Positions 1-8,381 are shown, numbered from the stretch's first letter. The stretch is DNA of 10,701 bases from Candidatus Nealsonbacteria bacterium RIFCSPHIGHO2_02_FULL_43_13 (GCA_001819295.1 MHMD01000028.1:16235-26935), one strand, 5' to 3'. The notes: generated by a model from the sequence alone, not told the origin. Numbers and translations: made by a program.

Positions 1-2618
1 TGAAGTTTTTGAAGATCGCTGTCCATAATAGCATTGGCTATCTGCCAGTCGATGAGATCGCCTTTTTTGCAAACTCCTTTGATGCTTTCCAAAATCGTGC
101 GACCAATAATCTTAAAGAAGAAACTCTGGCCTAAATCCTTGCTGTCTTGTTTAGCAAGCGTAATCCCTTCTTCGTCGCGGCAATCTTCATCCCTAATCAC
201 CATGTCGTGAGCTACATCAACCAGCCTTCTTGTCAGGTAGCCGGCAGCCGAAGTTCTCAAGGCCGTATCCGCAGTGCCTTTTCTCGCGCCGTGAGTGGAA
301 ATAAAGTATTCCAAAACGTCAAAACCTTCTTTGAAAGAAGACCTTACCGGCAATTCCAAAATCTCGCCGGCCGGATTGGTAACTAACCCCTTCATGCCCG
401 ACATCTGAACAATTTGGGACCAAGTGCCCCTGGCTCCAGAATTAATAATATTGATAACCGAACCCAAAGGCGGCAAAGCTTTTACCACCAATTTTTCGAT
501 TTCCGCTTTGGTCTTCTGCCAAACCTCGATGGCCTTATCGGTCTTTTCCTCTTTGGACAAAAGCCCTTTCTTGTAATGGGAATCGATCACTTCAATGGCC
601 TGATCGGCGTCCTCAAGAAGCTTTGCTTTTTCGGGCGGCACGACCAAGTCGTCCATGCCCCAGGTAATGCCCGAAATTGTGGAATATTCAAAGCCTAATT
701 TTTTGATTTTATCCAAAGCCTCTTCAACCGTATCTTTATCGTAAACCTCGATCATTTTCGCCGTTAGCTTTTCCAGGGTTTTCGCATCCATTTCTGAAAC
801 CTCAAAAGCGCAGTCCTTGGGCAAAGTATTGTTAAACAATATCTTGCCGACGGTCGTTTCCACGAATTTACTTTCGACTCTGACTTTAATGAGCGCTCGC
901 AAATCAATAATACCGGTGTCAGCCGCTAAAATAGCTTCGTTTTTGGAGCCAAAAATTTTACCCTCGCCCGCTCCGCCGGGCTTGATTCTCGTAATCCAGT
1001 GGCAGCCCAGCACAATGTCCCTCACCGGAGCGATAATCGGAGCGCCGGTCGCGGGTTTTAACATATTCAGGCTGGAAAGCATAATTTCTTTGGCTTCTTT
1101 CTGGGCCTCGTCCGACAACGGCACGTGGACAGCCATCTGGTCGCCGTCAAAGTCAGCGTTAAAAGCTTTACATACCAACGGATGCAAGCTTAACGCTTCT
1201 CCTTCGATTAAAACCGGCTGAAAGGCCTGGATGCCCAAGCGGTGAAGAGTCGGGGCCCGATTTAAAATCACGGCCTTATCTTTAACGATATCTTCCAAAA
1301 TGGCCCAGACTTCGGCAGGGGCTGATTCGATTAATCTTGACGCTCCCCTGACGTTATAAGCCAGCTCTTGATCTAAAATCTTTTTAATCACAAAAGGCTT
1401 GAAAAGCTCTAAAGCCATTTTCTTGGGCAGGCCGCATTGATGCAGTCTCAAGTCGGGACCAACGACAATGACTGACCGGCCGGAATAATCAACACGCTTC
1501 CCCAAAAGGTTCTGTCTAAATCGGCCTTGTTTCCCCTTAAGAATGTCAGCTAAAGATTTCAAAAGGCGTTTGCCGCCGGTGGTGGCCGTCGTCACCTGGC
1601 CCTTTCTCATGCCGTTATCGATTAAAGCGTCAACCGCTTCCTGCAGCATTCTTTTTTCGTTTCTGACGATGACGTCCGGAGCGTGAATTTCCAAAAGATA
1701 TTTTAAACGATTATTGCGGTTAATGACTCTGCGATAAAGATCGTTCAAGTCCGAAGAGGCGTACCTGCCCCCGTCCAGTTGCACCATCGGCCTCAAATCA
1801 GGAGGCAAAACCGGCAAAACGGTCAAAAACATCCACGCCGGATCAATATGAGCTCTTAACATCGCTTTTAAAACTCTCAGTCTTCTCAATAATTTCCGGC
1901 GAATAATCGGCGCGGCTTCAGGTATTGCTTCTTGAAGCGTTTTGATAATTTTTTTAAGGTCGACTTCCTGAAATATTTTCCTAAGGGTTTCCGAACCGGT
2001 GCCGGCTTCAAAAACCTCGCCGTATTTCAAAGAAAGATTATGGTATTCCAACTCCGAAATAACTTTCAAAGGCTTTAAACTATTCAATTCTTCACGAGCC
2101 CTGTCCCTGGCCGTTTTTAAATCTTTGGACTTCGCGTCATTTTTTGATTTTTGCTTATACTCTTTTTCGATTTCTGACAACGCATTTTTTCTCGCCTCTT
2201 CGAAAACCTTGGTGATAATATAAGAAGCGAAATAAATCACTCGTTCTAACTGCCCCATCGGAATATCCAAAATCATACCCATTCTCGAAGGCACTCCTCT
2301 TAAAAACCAAATGTGGGAGCAAGGCGCAGACAGGGCAATGTGGCCCAGTCTTTCCCGGCGCACGCCGGCTTTGGTCACTTCGACTCCGCATTTGTCGCAA
2401 ACAATGCCTTTATAGCGGATTTTGCGGTATTTGCCGCAATAGCATTCGTAGTCTTTAGTCGGCCCAAAAATCCTTTCGCAAAACAACCCGTCTTTTTCCG
2501 ATTTTTGAGTTCGATAATTAATGGTTTCGGGCTTAGTTACCTCGCCGTGCGACCAACCCAAAATATCTTCGGGCGAGGCCAGTTTTATTCTGATTGATTC
2601 TAAATCTATAACTCGCAT
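1..2618 (-). CDS. rpoC: DNA-directed RNA polymerase beta' subunit, 3' end cut by window edge
   Basis: This gene encodes the catalytic beta' subunit of RNA polymerase, which forms the active-site cleft with RpoB. About 872 codons are visible from ATG 2616-2618, beginning MRVIDLESIRIKLASPEDIL; the C-terminus lies left of the window. The N-terminal zinc site is present as C59, C61, C74 and C77 (ECYCG, then VCDKCG). The Mg-binding motif NADFDGD lies at residues 487-493, so all three catalytic aspartates are kept. The bridge-helix/trigger-loop region reads STHGARKGTADTAL around residue 776, and the first cysteine of the second zinc site is C813 (EDCRDEEGI). No frameshift or in-frame stop was seen. 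It lies 81 bp downstream of rpoB on the same strand, so the two are very probably co-transcribed. There is no Shine-Dalgarno at normal distance before the ATG; an AGGTGA sits too far upstream and inside a hairpin. The start is supported by the conserved N-terminus. Confidence 0.97.
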   Translation of the reverse strand, partial: MRVIDLESIRIKLASPEDILGWSHGEVTKPETINYRTQKSEKDGLFCERIFGPTKDYECYCGKYRKIRYKGIVCDKCGVEVTKAGVRRERLGHIALSAPCSHIWFLRGVPSRMGMILDIPMGQLERVIYFASYIITKVFEEARKNALSEIEKEYKQKSKNDAKSKDLKTARDRAREELNSLKPLKVISELEYHNLSLKYGEVFEAGTGSETLRKIFQEVDLKKIIKTLQEAIPEAAPIIRRKLLRRLRVLKAMLRAHIDPAWMFLTVLPVLPPDLRPMVQLDGGRYASSDLNDLYRRVINRNNRLKYLLEIHAPDVIVRNEKRMLQEAVDALIDNGMRKGQVTTATTGGKRLLKSLADILKGKQGRFRQNLLGKRVDYSGRSVIVVGPDLRLHQCGLPKKMALELFKPFVIKKILDQELAYNVRGASRLIESAPAEVWAILEDIVKDKAVILNRAPTLHRLGIQAFQPVLIEGEALSLHPLVCKAFNADFDGDQMAVHVPLSDEAQKEAKEIMLSSLNMLKPATGAPIIAPVRDIVLGCHWITRIKPGGAGEGKIFGSKNEAILAADTGIIDLRALIKVRVESKFVETTVGKILFNNTLPKDCAFEVSEMDAKTLEKLTAKMIEVYDKDTVEEALDKIKKLGFEYSTISGITWGMDDLVVPPEKAKLLEDADQAIEVIDSHYKKGLLSKEEKTDKAIEVWQKTKAEIEKLVVKALPPLGSVINIINSGARGTWSQIVQMSGMKGLVTNPAGEILELPVRSSFKEGFDVLEYFISTHGARKGTADTALRTSAAGYLTRRLVDVAHDMVIRDEDCRDEEGITLAKQDSKDLGQSFFFKIIGRTILESIKGVCKKGDLIDWQIANAIMDSDLQKL

Positions 2619-2626
2619 ATTAGTTG

Positions 2627-2674
2627 CACAGGTGTCACCTGTGTAATTACACAGTTACACAGGTGACACCTGTG
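2627..2674. repeat. 20-bp inverted repeat of two odd palindromes in the rpoB-rpoC gap
   Basis: Arm 2627-2646 (CACAGGTGTCACCTGTGTAA) is exactly complementary to arm 2655-2674, leaving an 8-nt loop. Each arm is itself a palindrome around one odd base: CACAGGTG-T-CACCTGTG at 2627-2643 and TACACAGGTG-A-CACCTGTGTA at 2656-2676. The element occupies most of the gap between the rpoB stop and rpoC start. No T-tract follows on the minus strand, so it does not look like a classical terminator. Beside it, CTGTGTATTTG occurs twice (2670-2680 and 2684-2694). It could pause polymerase, act in RNA processing, or be a REP-like insertion; only the structure is certain. Confidence 0.85.
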
Positions 2675-2699
2675 TATTTGCATCTGTGTATTTGTATTT

Positions 2700-5600
2700 T
2701 TATTCGTCTTTAATAATTTTTTCTTTTACTTCGACGGCTAAACATAATGATTTTAATTCGTTGACAAGCAAATTAAAGGAGGCGGGCACTCCCGGATTTC
2801 TGATTTTATCCCCTTTCAGGATCGCCTCGTAGGTTGCGGCTCGGCCCGGCACATCATCGGACTTGATGGTCAGCATTTCCTGCAAAGTATAAGCCGCTCC
2901 ATAGCCTTCCAAAGCCCAAACTTCCATTTCGCCGAATCTTTGGCCGCCAAATTGCGCTTTGCCGCCCAACGGCTGCTGGGTGATTAAAGAATAAGGCCCC
3001 GTGCTTCTCATATGGATTTTATCTTCCACCATATGAATCAGTTTCATCATGTAAATTTGGCCCACGGTGATTTTTTCAGGGAATGGCAGTCCGGTTCGGC
3101 CGTCAGTTAAGATAACCTTGCCGTCTTCGGGGAAACCAGCTGCTTTCAATTCCGTTTTGATATCTTCTTCGGTCGCTCCCGATAAAGCCGGCGAAATCGC
3201 GGTGTAGCCCAATTTTTCAGCGGCAAAACCCAAATGAGTTTCCAAGATTTGCCCGATATTCATACGCGAAGCCACTGATAAAGGATTGATGATAATATCA
3301 ATCGCCGTACCATCGGCCATGAAGGGCATCTCTTCTTGCGGTAAAACTTTAGAAACGATTCCTTTATTACCGTGGCGGCCCGCTAATTTATCGCCCGCGT
3401 TGATTTTTCTCAATTGGGCCACTTCAACCTGGATTCTTTTGATAATCCCCGGCTCCAATTTATGACCGAGATCCCTCGCAAAAACCCTCACTCCGACAAC
3501 CCGGCCTTTTTTGCCGTGCTCCATAGTTAAAGAAGAGTCTTTGACTTCGCGCGCTTTTTCACCGAAAATAGCTCTCAATAATCTTTCTTCGGCCGTTAAA
3601 TCCTGCTCGCCTTTGGGCGAAATTTTGCCGACCAAAATATCATTGGGGCCAACTTCCGCGCCAATTCTGACAATACCTTCTTCGTCCAAATCTTTTAATT
3701 TATCTTCGCCGATATTGGGAATATCGGCCGTGGTCTGTTCGGGCCCCAGTTTCGTTTCTCTCACATCGCAGGTAAAGTTTTCCAAATGAATCGAGGTGTA
3801 ATAATCCTCTTTGACTAATTTATCGGAAACAACGATCGCATCTTCAAAATTTCTGCCTCGAAACGGCATAAAAGCGACCAAAACATTGCGGCCCAAAGCC
3901 AAGTGCCCCCGGTCAATCGCTCCCCCGTCAGCCAAAATATCGCCTTTTTTCACGGTTTGGCCGCGATTGACAATCGGCTTTTGATGGAAACAAGTATATT
4001 GGTTAGTCCTGATAAAAGTTTTTAAAGGATAATTGCGGCTGTTGACCTTAACATGTTCCGCATCAACCTCCATTACCGTCCCGGGTTCTTGGGCGATAAC
4101 TTCCTGGCCTGAATCTCGGGCCACTTTTTCTTCAGAGCCCGTCAAAACAAAAGGCATCTGCGGTTTGATTAAGGGCACGGCCTGGCGCTGCATATTAGAA
4201 CCCATCAAAGCGCGGTTGGCATCGTCGTTGCGCAAAAACGGCACCAATGAAGTACCCATTGAAATGAATTGCTCGGCGGCCACATCGATAAAATCAATCT
4301 TGTCGCGATCAACGAGACCGGGCTCTCCCTTAGTTCGGGCCGCCACCCTTGTTGGAATAATTTTGCCGCGATCATCAATCGGCACGCCGCCGTGAGCAAT
4401 ATTGTATTTCTCTTCTTCGTAAGCGGACATATAATGAAGTTCCTTAGTTACTTTACCGTTTGCCACTTTAAAATAAGGGGTCTCCACAAAGCCGTAAGAA
4501 TTGATGGTGGCGTAACCCGCCAAGTGGCCGACCAAGCCGATGTTGGGGCCTTCCGGAGTTTGAATCGGGCAAATTCGGCCGTAGTGCGAAGGCTGAACAT
4601 CCCTCACTTCAAAACCGGCTCTTTCTCTGGTCAACCCGCCCGGCCCTGTAGCTGACAACCGTCTTTTATGTTCAAGTTCGGCCAAAGGATTTTCATTGTC
4701 CATAAACTGGGACATTTGGCTTGAGGTGAAAAACTCTTTGACCACCGCCATGACCGGCCTCGGATTGATTAATTGGCTAGGACTCAAAGTGAAAACATCC
4801 AGCGTTGACATTCTGTCTTTGATGATTCTTTCCATTCTCATCATGCCTACCCTCATTCTGTTTTGCATCAACTCATTTAAGCGCCTGACTCTGCGGTTGC
4901 CCAAGTGATCAATTTCATCGGGTTTGGCTCCGGGAGTATTGTTGAGTTTAATAATTTCCCTGATAACAGCGATAATATCTTCGGGTTTCAAGACCCTGTC
5001 TTTAATAGTAACCTCTTCTTCTTTGCCGCCCTTTTTGTTGCGATTTTTGGCTAATTCCGGCAGTCGCTGCCAAGTTTTCCAGCGGCCGACTTTCGACAAG
5101 TCGTAGCGCTCGAAATTAAAGAACATATTATTCACCAGTTCCTGGGCGCTGTCGGAGGTAGCCAAATCTCCGGGTCTTAATCGGCGATAAATTTCCACCA
5201 CAGCTTCGGCTTGAGTCTTGGCCGTATCTTTTTCTAAGGTTGCCCGCAACTCTTTATCAAAAGTTTCTACGCCAAAAGCCCGCAAAAGCGTAGTGGCTGC
5301 CACTTTTCTTTTACGGTCGATTTTAACTCCGATAAAACCCGAGGGCTCCGATTCAAACTCGAGCCAAGCCCCCCTATTGGGGATGATTTTCGCGCCGAAA
5401 TAATTCTTGCCCCCGACGGTTTTAGCGGTGATAAAAGCTCCGGGCGATCTGATTAATTGAGCGATGGCGACCCTCTCTACGCCATTAACGATAAAAGTGC
5501 CCCGCTCGGTCATTAGGGGGAAATCAGCTAAAAAGACTTCTTGCTCTTTAATCTCTTTAGTTTTGAGATTGACAAGCTTTGTTTTAACTCTTAAAGAAAC

Positions 5601-5840
5601 CTCGTAAGAATCGTTGTTAATCTTCGCTTCAAGGTCATTTTTATATTTCGGATTATCCAGCTTGTAATCAGTGAACCAAATCTCTAATTCCTTGCCGGTG
5701 TAATCCCTAATGGGCGAGACTTCCAGGAAAAGCTCCTTTAAATCGCGCGCCCAAAACCTGTCCCAAGAATCTGTTTGGACTTTTAATAAATAAGGGAGGG
5801 GCAAGGTAACTCCTGATTTGCCGAAGTGTTTGAATTTCAT
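2700..5840 (-). CDS. rpoB: DNA-directed RNA polymerase beta subunit
   Basis: This is the beta subunit of RNA polymerase, complete at 1046 residues. That is some 300 shorter than the E. coli protein (1342), consistent with absence of the large lineage-specific inserts. Conserved landmarks occur in order: the rifampicin-pocket region SSQMSQFMDNENP at 373-385 and HKRRLSATGPGG at 391-402, ERAGFEVRDV and GRICPIQTPEGPNIGL at 406-436, NMQRQAVPL at 549-557, FMPFRGRNFEDAI at 657-669, GDKLAGRHGNKG at 816-827 with the two active-site lysines K818 and K826, and the C-terminal clamp-contact block GGKAQFGGQRFGEMEVWALE at 959-978. The start MKFKHFGKSG is the only reasonable ATG, and no Shine-Dalgarno precedes it. 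A short charged segment (KNRNKKGGKEEE, 265-276) is a mild insertion. Two promoters and a terminator-like hairpin lie upstream, and rpoC follows 81 bp downstream. No ribosomal protein gene adjoins on the rpoB side, unlike the classical rplJL-rpoBC arrangement. Confidence 0.99.
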   Translation of the reverse strand: MKFKHFGKSGVTLPLPYLLKVQTDSWDRFWARDLKELFLEVSPIRDYTGKELEIWFTDYKLDNPKYKNDLEAKINNDSYEVSLRVKTKLVNLKTKEIKEQEVFLADFPLMTERGTFIVNGVERVAIAQLIRSPGAFITAKTVGGKNYFGAKIIPNRGAWLEFESEPSGFIGVKIDRKRKVAATTLLRAFGVETFDKELRATLEKDTAKTQAEAVVEIYRRLRPGDLATSDSAQELVNNMFFNFERYDLSKVGRWKTWQRLPELAKNRNKKGGKEEEVTIKDRVLKPEDIIAVIREIIKLNNTPGAKPDEIDHLGNRRVRRLNELMQNRMRVGMMRMERIIKDRMSTLDVFTLSPSQLINPRPVMAVVKEFFTSSQMSQFMDNENPLAELEHKRRLSATGPGGLTRERAGFEVRDVQPSHYGRICPIQTPEGPNIGLVGHLAGYATINSYGFVETPYFKVANGKVTKELHYMSAYEEEKYNIAHGGVPIDDRGKIIPTRVAARTKGEPGLVDRDKIDFIDVAAEQFISMGTSLVPFLRNDDANRALMGSNMQRQAVPLIKPQMPFVLTGSEEKVARDSGQEVIAQEPGTVMEVDAEHVKVNSRNYPLKTFIRTNQYTCFHQKPIVNRGQTVKKGDILADGGAIDRGHLALGRNVLVAFMPFRGRNFEDAIVVSDKLVKEDYYTSIHLENFTCDVRETKLGPEQTTADIPNIGEDKLKDLDEEGIVRIGAEVGPNDILVGKISPKGEQDLTAEERLLRAIFGEKAREVKDSSLTMEHGKKGRVVGVRVFARDLGHKLEPGIIKRIQVEVAQLRKINAGDKLAGRHGNKGIVSKVLPQEEMPFMADGTAIDIIINPLSVASRMNIGQILETHLGFAAEKLGYTAISPALSGATEEDIKTELKAAGFPEDGKVILTDGRTGLPFPEKITVGQIYMMKLIHMVEDKIHMRSTGPYSLITQQPLGGKAQFGGQRFGEMEVWALEGYGAAYTLQEMLTIKSDDVPGRAATYEAILKGDKIRNPGVPASFNLLVNELKSLCLAVEVKEKIIKDE

Positions 5841-5863
5841 ATATATGATGATAAATTCAACTT

Positions 5864-5895
5864 AAAAAAACCCTAAGGCCTCACTTTTTTAGGGT
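5864..5895 (-). terminator. terminator-like hairpin in the rpoB leader (possible attenuator)
   Basis: On the minus strand, ACCCTAA (5895-5889) pairs with TTAGGGT (5876-5870) around a 12-nt loop, followed by a run of seven T (5870-5864). This is the form of an intrinsic terminator. It lies downstream of both rpoB promoters and 24 nt before the rpoB ATG, with no clear promoter after it, so rpoBC transcripts must read through. It may therefore attenuate rpoBC, or stop read-through from the upstream ligase/TPR gene. Confidence 0.65.
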
Positions 5896-5905
5896 CAATT
5901 TTATT

Positions 5906-5934
5906 AATATATTTTAATCAAAAGAAAGAGTCAA
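5906..5934 (-). promoter_or_regulatory. rpoB promoter, proximal
   Basis: Minus-strand TTGACT (5934-5929) is followed, 17 bp later, by TATATT (5911-5906), a good sigma70-type match. The predicted start near 5899 lies immediately before the terminator-like leader hairpin, so transcripts from here would carry that hairpin at their extreme 5' end. Confidence 0.55.
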
Positions 5935-5962
5935 GCGAGTATTTAAAAACGCAGATAATTTG

Positions 5963-5990
5963 ATTATACTCGGATCCAAAGATATGTCAA
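5963..5990 (-). promoter_or_regulatory. rpoB promoter, distal, near consensus
   Basis: Minus-strand TTGACA (5990-5985) and TATAAT (5968-5963) are both perfect consensus hexamers separated by 16 bp. The predicted start is near 5956, giving a leader of about 115 nt before the rpoB ATG that contains the terminator-like hairpin. The same hexamers with the same 16-bp spacing are used at 8354-8381 for the structured RNA. Confidence 0.8.
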
Positions 5991-6005
5991 GGACTACGAT
6001 GTCGT

Positions 6006-6047
6006 GAGGTCGGACCTCCCCCGTAATTTTGGGGGAGGTCCGACCTC
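6006..6047. repeat. GAGGTC double palindrome, copy 1
   Basis: Left arm GAGGTCGGACCTCCCCC (6006-6022) pairs perfectly with the right arm (6031-6047) over an 8-nt loop. Each arm contains the near-palindrome GAGGTC-x-GACCTC, so the element has fourfold symmetry. It starts 9 nt after the stop of the ligase/TPR gene and has no T-tract on either side. It shares flanks CGTGAGGTC and GACCTCCTAA with copy 2 at 8605-8646. Confidence 0.9.
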
Positions 6048-6056
6048 CTAAAATAG

Positions 6057-8285
6057 TTATCGGAGCTGGTCGATCTTTTTTTGCACGTCCTGGTTGGCCG
6101 GATTCAATTCCAAAACTTTTTGGAACTCTTCGATAGCTAAAGATTTCTTGCCTTGAGCTGCGTAAGCCACTCCCAGAGAATAATGGGCGTTGGAATGGTC
6201 AGGCACCAAAATCACCACTCTTTTGAATTGATTAATCGCCTCGGTAATCTGATTGTTGTTGAAATAAAGCCGGCCCAGCTGGAAAAGAATTTCTGAGCTT
6301 AAAGGAAAATCTACGGCTAACTCTTCCATTTCTTTTAAAGCATTCGCCTTATCTCCCTCCTTTTCAAAAAGCAAAGCTTGTTGAATTAAGGCATCAGTAT
6401 AATCAGCTTTGACTGCAATGGCTTTCGCAAATTCCTCTCGAGCCTTGCCAATTTCATCAGAGGCAATGTAAAGTTTGCCCAACTCGGTATAAGCTACGGG
6501 GTTCTGCGGATCAAGCGCAATGGCCTCCTGGAAAGACTTTATCCCCCACTCATTGGCGCCCGTAGCCACGGCTTTAATTTCCCGATAAATCATGCCTAGG
6601 GTTTCCCACATGGCAACTTGCTTAGGAGCAAGTTCGGTCGCCACTCTTGCCTGATTGATGGCGGTGGCCACCAATAACTGAATGCGAGAAGCATCCTGTT
6701 CGTTTAAAACATCGTTCAAATAGGCTCTCGCTAAAACCGCCCGGTACTGGGGAGAGCTCGGATTGAGTCTGACTGCTTTTTCCAACAACACCGTTCTTTC
6801 GTTGCTTAAATTTAACTTCTGGGCATTGGCATAATTCACATCGGCTAAATAGGTCTTAACGTTGAAAAAGTAAAGCGCTAAAACTCCCACGCCCACTAAA
6901 ATAACAATCGTCGAAAACACCAAACTTAATTCGGGAAAATTCTTGAAAGAGATTACTTTTTCTTTAATCGGTTTTTGCCAAGCAATAACCGATAAACCCA
7001 AGATTAACCAAAACAAAAACGCTAAGGTCGTGTTTTGATAATAAACGAACTGCCCCGCGACGAGTGCGGAAAAAACCATCAATAAAAGCAGGGCTTGCGA
7101 CTTTTGCCGCAAGAAAAAGTAGCTGGCCATAAAGAAGATGGCGATTAAAGCCAAATAGCTTAAAATTCCCAAAAAGCCTAAAGTTCCTAAGATTTCAGCC
7201 AAATGAACCCCTGATCGGTCAAATCTAATTTGCCATAGCCAGCTTGAGTTGATTGACAACGGTTTTTCTTTGGCAAAGTCGTAATTAAAAGTGCCGATGC
7301 CCGAGCCCAAAAAACTGCTTTTAACGCTGTCCGTAGCTCCCCCGAAACCTATTTGCCAAGAAGTTTTTTGGTCTAAAACCTGCTCTTTCATTAAATTCGC
7401 CACGTTTGATCCTTCGCCGAAAATCAACGCCTGGGGCTGCGAAACAATACAGGCCGCCGCCACGATAATTAAAAATATCGGGATCAAAAGACGATTAACA
7501 TTATCCCGAAACACTTTTTTCCATAAACTTAAACCCACGAACAAGGCAAAGGTTATTAAGACGATCAGCCAGGCCGGCGTAAAACCAATGATGATTAACA
7601 AACCCAAAATGGCTGCCAAAAGCAAGTAAGTAATCCTGCCGGTTTTGGCCGATGTTAATATTTTGCCTACCAAGAAAACCATGCTTATTGCCAAAAAGAT
7701 ACTTAATCCTTCAAGCGAAGCAGCCGTCGGATTAAAAATCCGCAACGCCATCATCTTGGGCAAGAAAAGAAGACCAGCCAGTTTCGCAAAAACACCGAAG
7801 ATAGCCAAATAAGAAAACAGAACCGCAACAAAGACTGACCAGGAAAGCGTTTTCAAAAGCCCGCTAATCGTGATGTTTGGAGGTTCGACCTCCTTGGGAG
7901 GTCGAACCTCCCCAGATCGGACGTTGTTGGTAATCAAGAAATAAAACACGCCCAAAGACAAAAGCCCGATTAACCCGTTAGAAAACCGCCCGTAAAAACC
8001 GTACAAGCTTGATGTTTTATCTACCGAAAAGATGGCCGATAAGATGGCGACTCCCATAAAAGCCAGAACGAAGATATCCAAGGGCGAGCGCTCAAATCTT
8101 ATTTCCTTATCAACTACAACCATCTTGGCCAGCCACGCGAAAAACGCCAAAGAAACCAAAAAGAGCAGTAAAAACTGCTTATTATATTCAAACGCCTCAA
8201 AACTGAAAGGCAAGAAGAATAGCGGCGTTAAAAACACGAGTAAATATAGACTTATCTTGATGATGCGGTCGAAAAAGTTTTGCAT
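6057..8285 (-). CDS. polytopic O-antigen-ligase-like membrane protein with C-terminal TPR repeats
   Basis: This 742-residue inner-membrane protein has an N-terminal half rich in hydrophobic helices (roughly 9-30, 36-54, 70-88, 103-120, 145-172, 187-207, 218-252, 265-282, 361-392, 398-436 and 454-474). A soluble C-terminal half from about 485 carries tetratricopeptide repeats, for example EWGIKSFQEAIALDPQNPVA and HYSLGVAYAAQGKKSLAIEE. The layout and the large loop between helices (about 285-360) resemble the WaaL/Wzy/PglL O-antigen ligase/polymerase superfamily fused to TPRs, which suggests transfer or polymerisation of lipid-linked glycans, with the TPRs binding a partner. The substrate cannot be read from sequence. 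An inverted repeat encodes residues 125-136 in a loop between helices. The start MQNFFDRIIK begins just before the first helix; no Shine-Dalgarno is visible, but an extended -10 lies about 30 nt upstream. Confidence is high for the gene and moderate for the function. Confidence 0.85.
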   Translation of the reverse strand: MQNFFDRIIKISLYLLVFLTPLFFLPFSFEAFEYNKQFLLLFLVSLAFFAWLAKMVVVDKEIRFERSPLDIFVLAFMGVAILSAIFSVDKTSSLYGFYGRFSNGLIGLLSLGVFYFLITNNVRSGEVRPPKEVEPPNITISGLLKTLSWSVFVAVLFSYLAIFGVFAKLAGLLFLPKMMALRIFNPTAASLEGLSIFLAISMVFLVGKILTSAKTGRITYLLLAAILGLLIIIGFTPAWLIVLITFALFVGLSLWKKVFRDNVNRLLIPIFLIIVAAACIVSQPQALIFGEGSNVANLMKEQVLDQKTSWQIGFGGATDSVKSSFLGSGIGTFNYDFAKEKPLSINSSWLWQIRFDRSGVHLAEILGTLGFLGILSYLALIAIFFMASYFFLRQKSQALLLLMVFSALVAGQFVYYQNTTLAFLFWLILGLSVIAWQKPIKEKVISFKNFPELSLVFSTIVILVGVGVLALYFFNVKTYLADVNYANAQKLNLSNERTVLLEKAVRLNPSSPQYRAVLARAYLNDVLNEQDASRIQLLVATAINQARVATELAPKQVAMWETLGMIYREIKAVATGANEWGIKSFQEAIALDPQNPVAYTELGKLYIASDEIGKAREEFAKAIAVKADYTDALIQQALLFEKEGDKANALKEMEELAVDFPLSSEILFQLGRLYFNNNQITEAINQFKRVVILVPDHSNAHYSLGVAYAAQGKKSLAIEEFQKVLELNPANQDVQKKIDQLR
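7879..7911. repeat. GAGGTT/GAGGTC double palindrome, copy 3, inside a coding sequence
   Basis: GGAGGTTCGACCTCC (7879-7893) and GGAGGTCGAACCTCC (7897-7911) are perfect reverse complements with a 3-nt loop. The core GAGGTTCGACCTC is a variant of the core in the copies at 6006 and 8605. This copy lies in frame inside the ligase/TPR gene and encodes about residues 125-136 (GEVRPPKEVEPP on the minus strand), a hydrophilic proline-rich loop between two membrane helices. Confidence 0.88.
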
Positions 8286-8315
8286 AGTTTTTATTTATTA
8301 ATTAGTTGCTAATTT

Positions 8316-8324
8316 ATTATACCA
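8316..8324 (-). promoter_or_regulatory. extended -10 promoter of the ligase/TPR gene
   Basis: Minus strand TGG-TATAAT (8324-8316) is an extended -10 element; no good -35 is present at 16-18 bp. The predicted start near 8309 leaves a leader of about 24 nt before the ATG at 8285. The element follows directly on the stop codon of LamG relic A. Confidence 0.5.
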
Positions 8325-8351
8325 TTATTTGAAATGAGCAGAAAGCCCCGC
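8325..8351 (-). pseudogene. LamG 3'-end relic A
   Basis: Minus-strand codons 8351-8325 encode AGLSAHFK and then TAA. The intact LamG gene at 9556 ends AGLSTHFK-TAA. Between the two, most codon differences are synonymous (GCG/GCC, GGG/GGC, TCT/TCC, CAT/CAC) and only Ala/Thr changes the residue. Resemblance stops upstream of 8351, where the -35 box of the plus-strand promoter begins. This looks like the stranded end of a lost LamG gene. Confidence 0.55.
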
Positions 8352-8353
8352 CC

Positions 8354-8381
8354 TTGACATCACCCCTTGATTTGCTATAAT
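8354..8381 (+). promoter_or_regulatory. near-consensus promoter of the structured RNA
   Basis: TTGACA at 8354-8359 and TATAAT at 8376-8381 match both sigma70 consensus hexamers, with a 16-bp spacer. Predicted start is A8388 or G8389. No protein gene lies downstream on this strand before the terminator at 8560-8586, so the promoter most likely drives the RNA itself. Confidence 0.8.

Noticed and set aside
3511..5403. Several plus-strand frames of 60-130 codons opposite rpoB
   Set aside because: They are antisense shadows of the strongly conserved rpoB sequence, with no independent family marks.
6006..6047. Intrinsic terminator of the ligase/TPR gene
   Set aside because: The stem is strong but no T-tract follows on the minus strand, and the same element occurs inside a coding sequence; it is better called a repeat.
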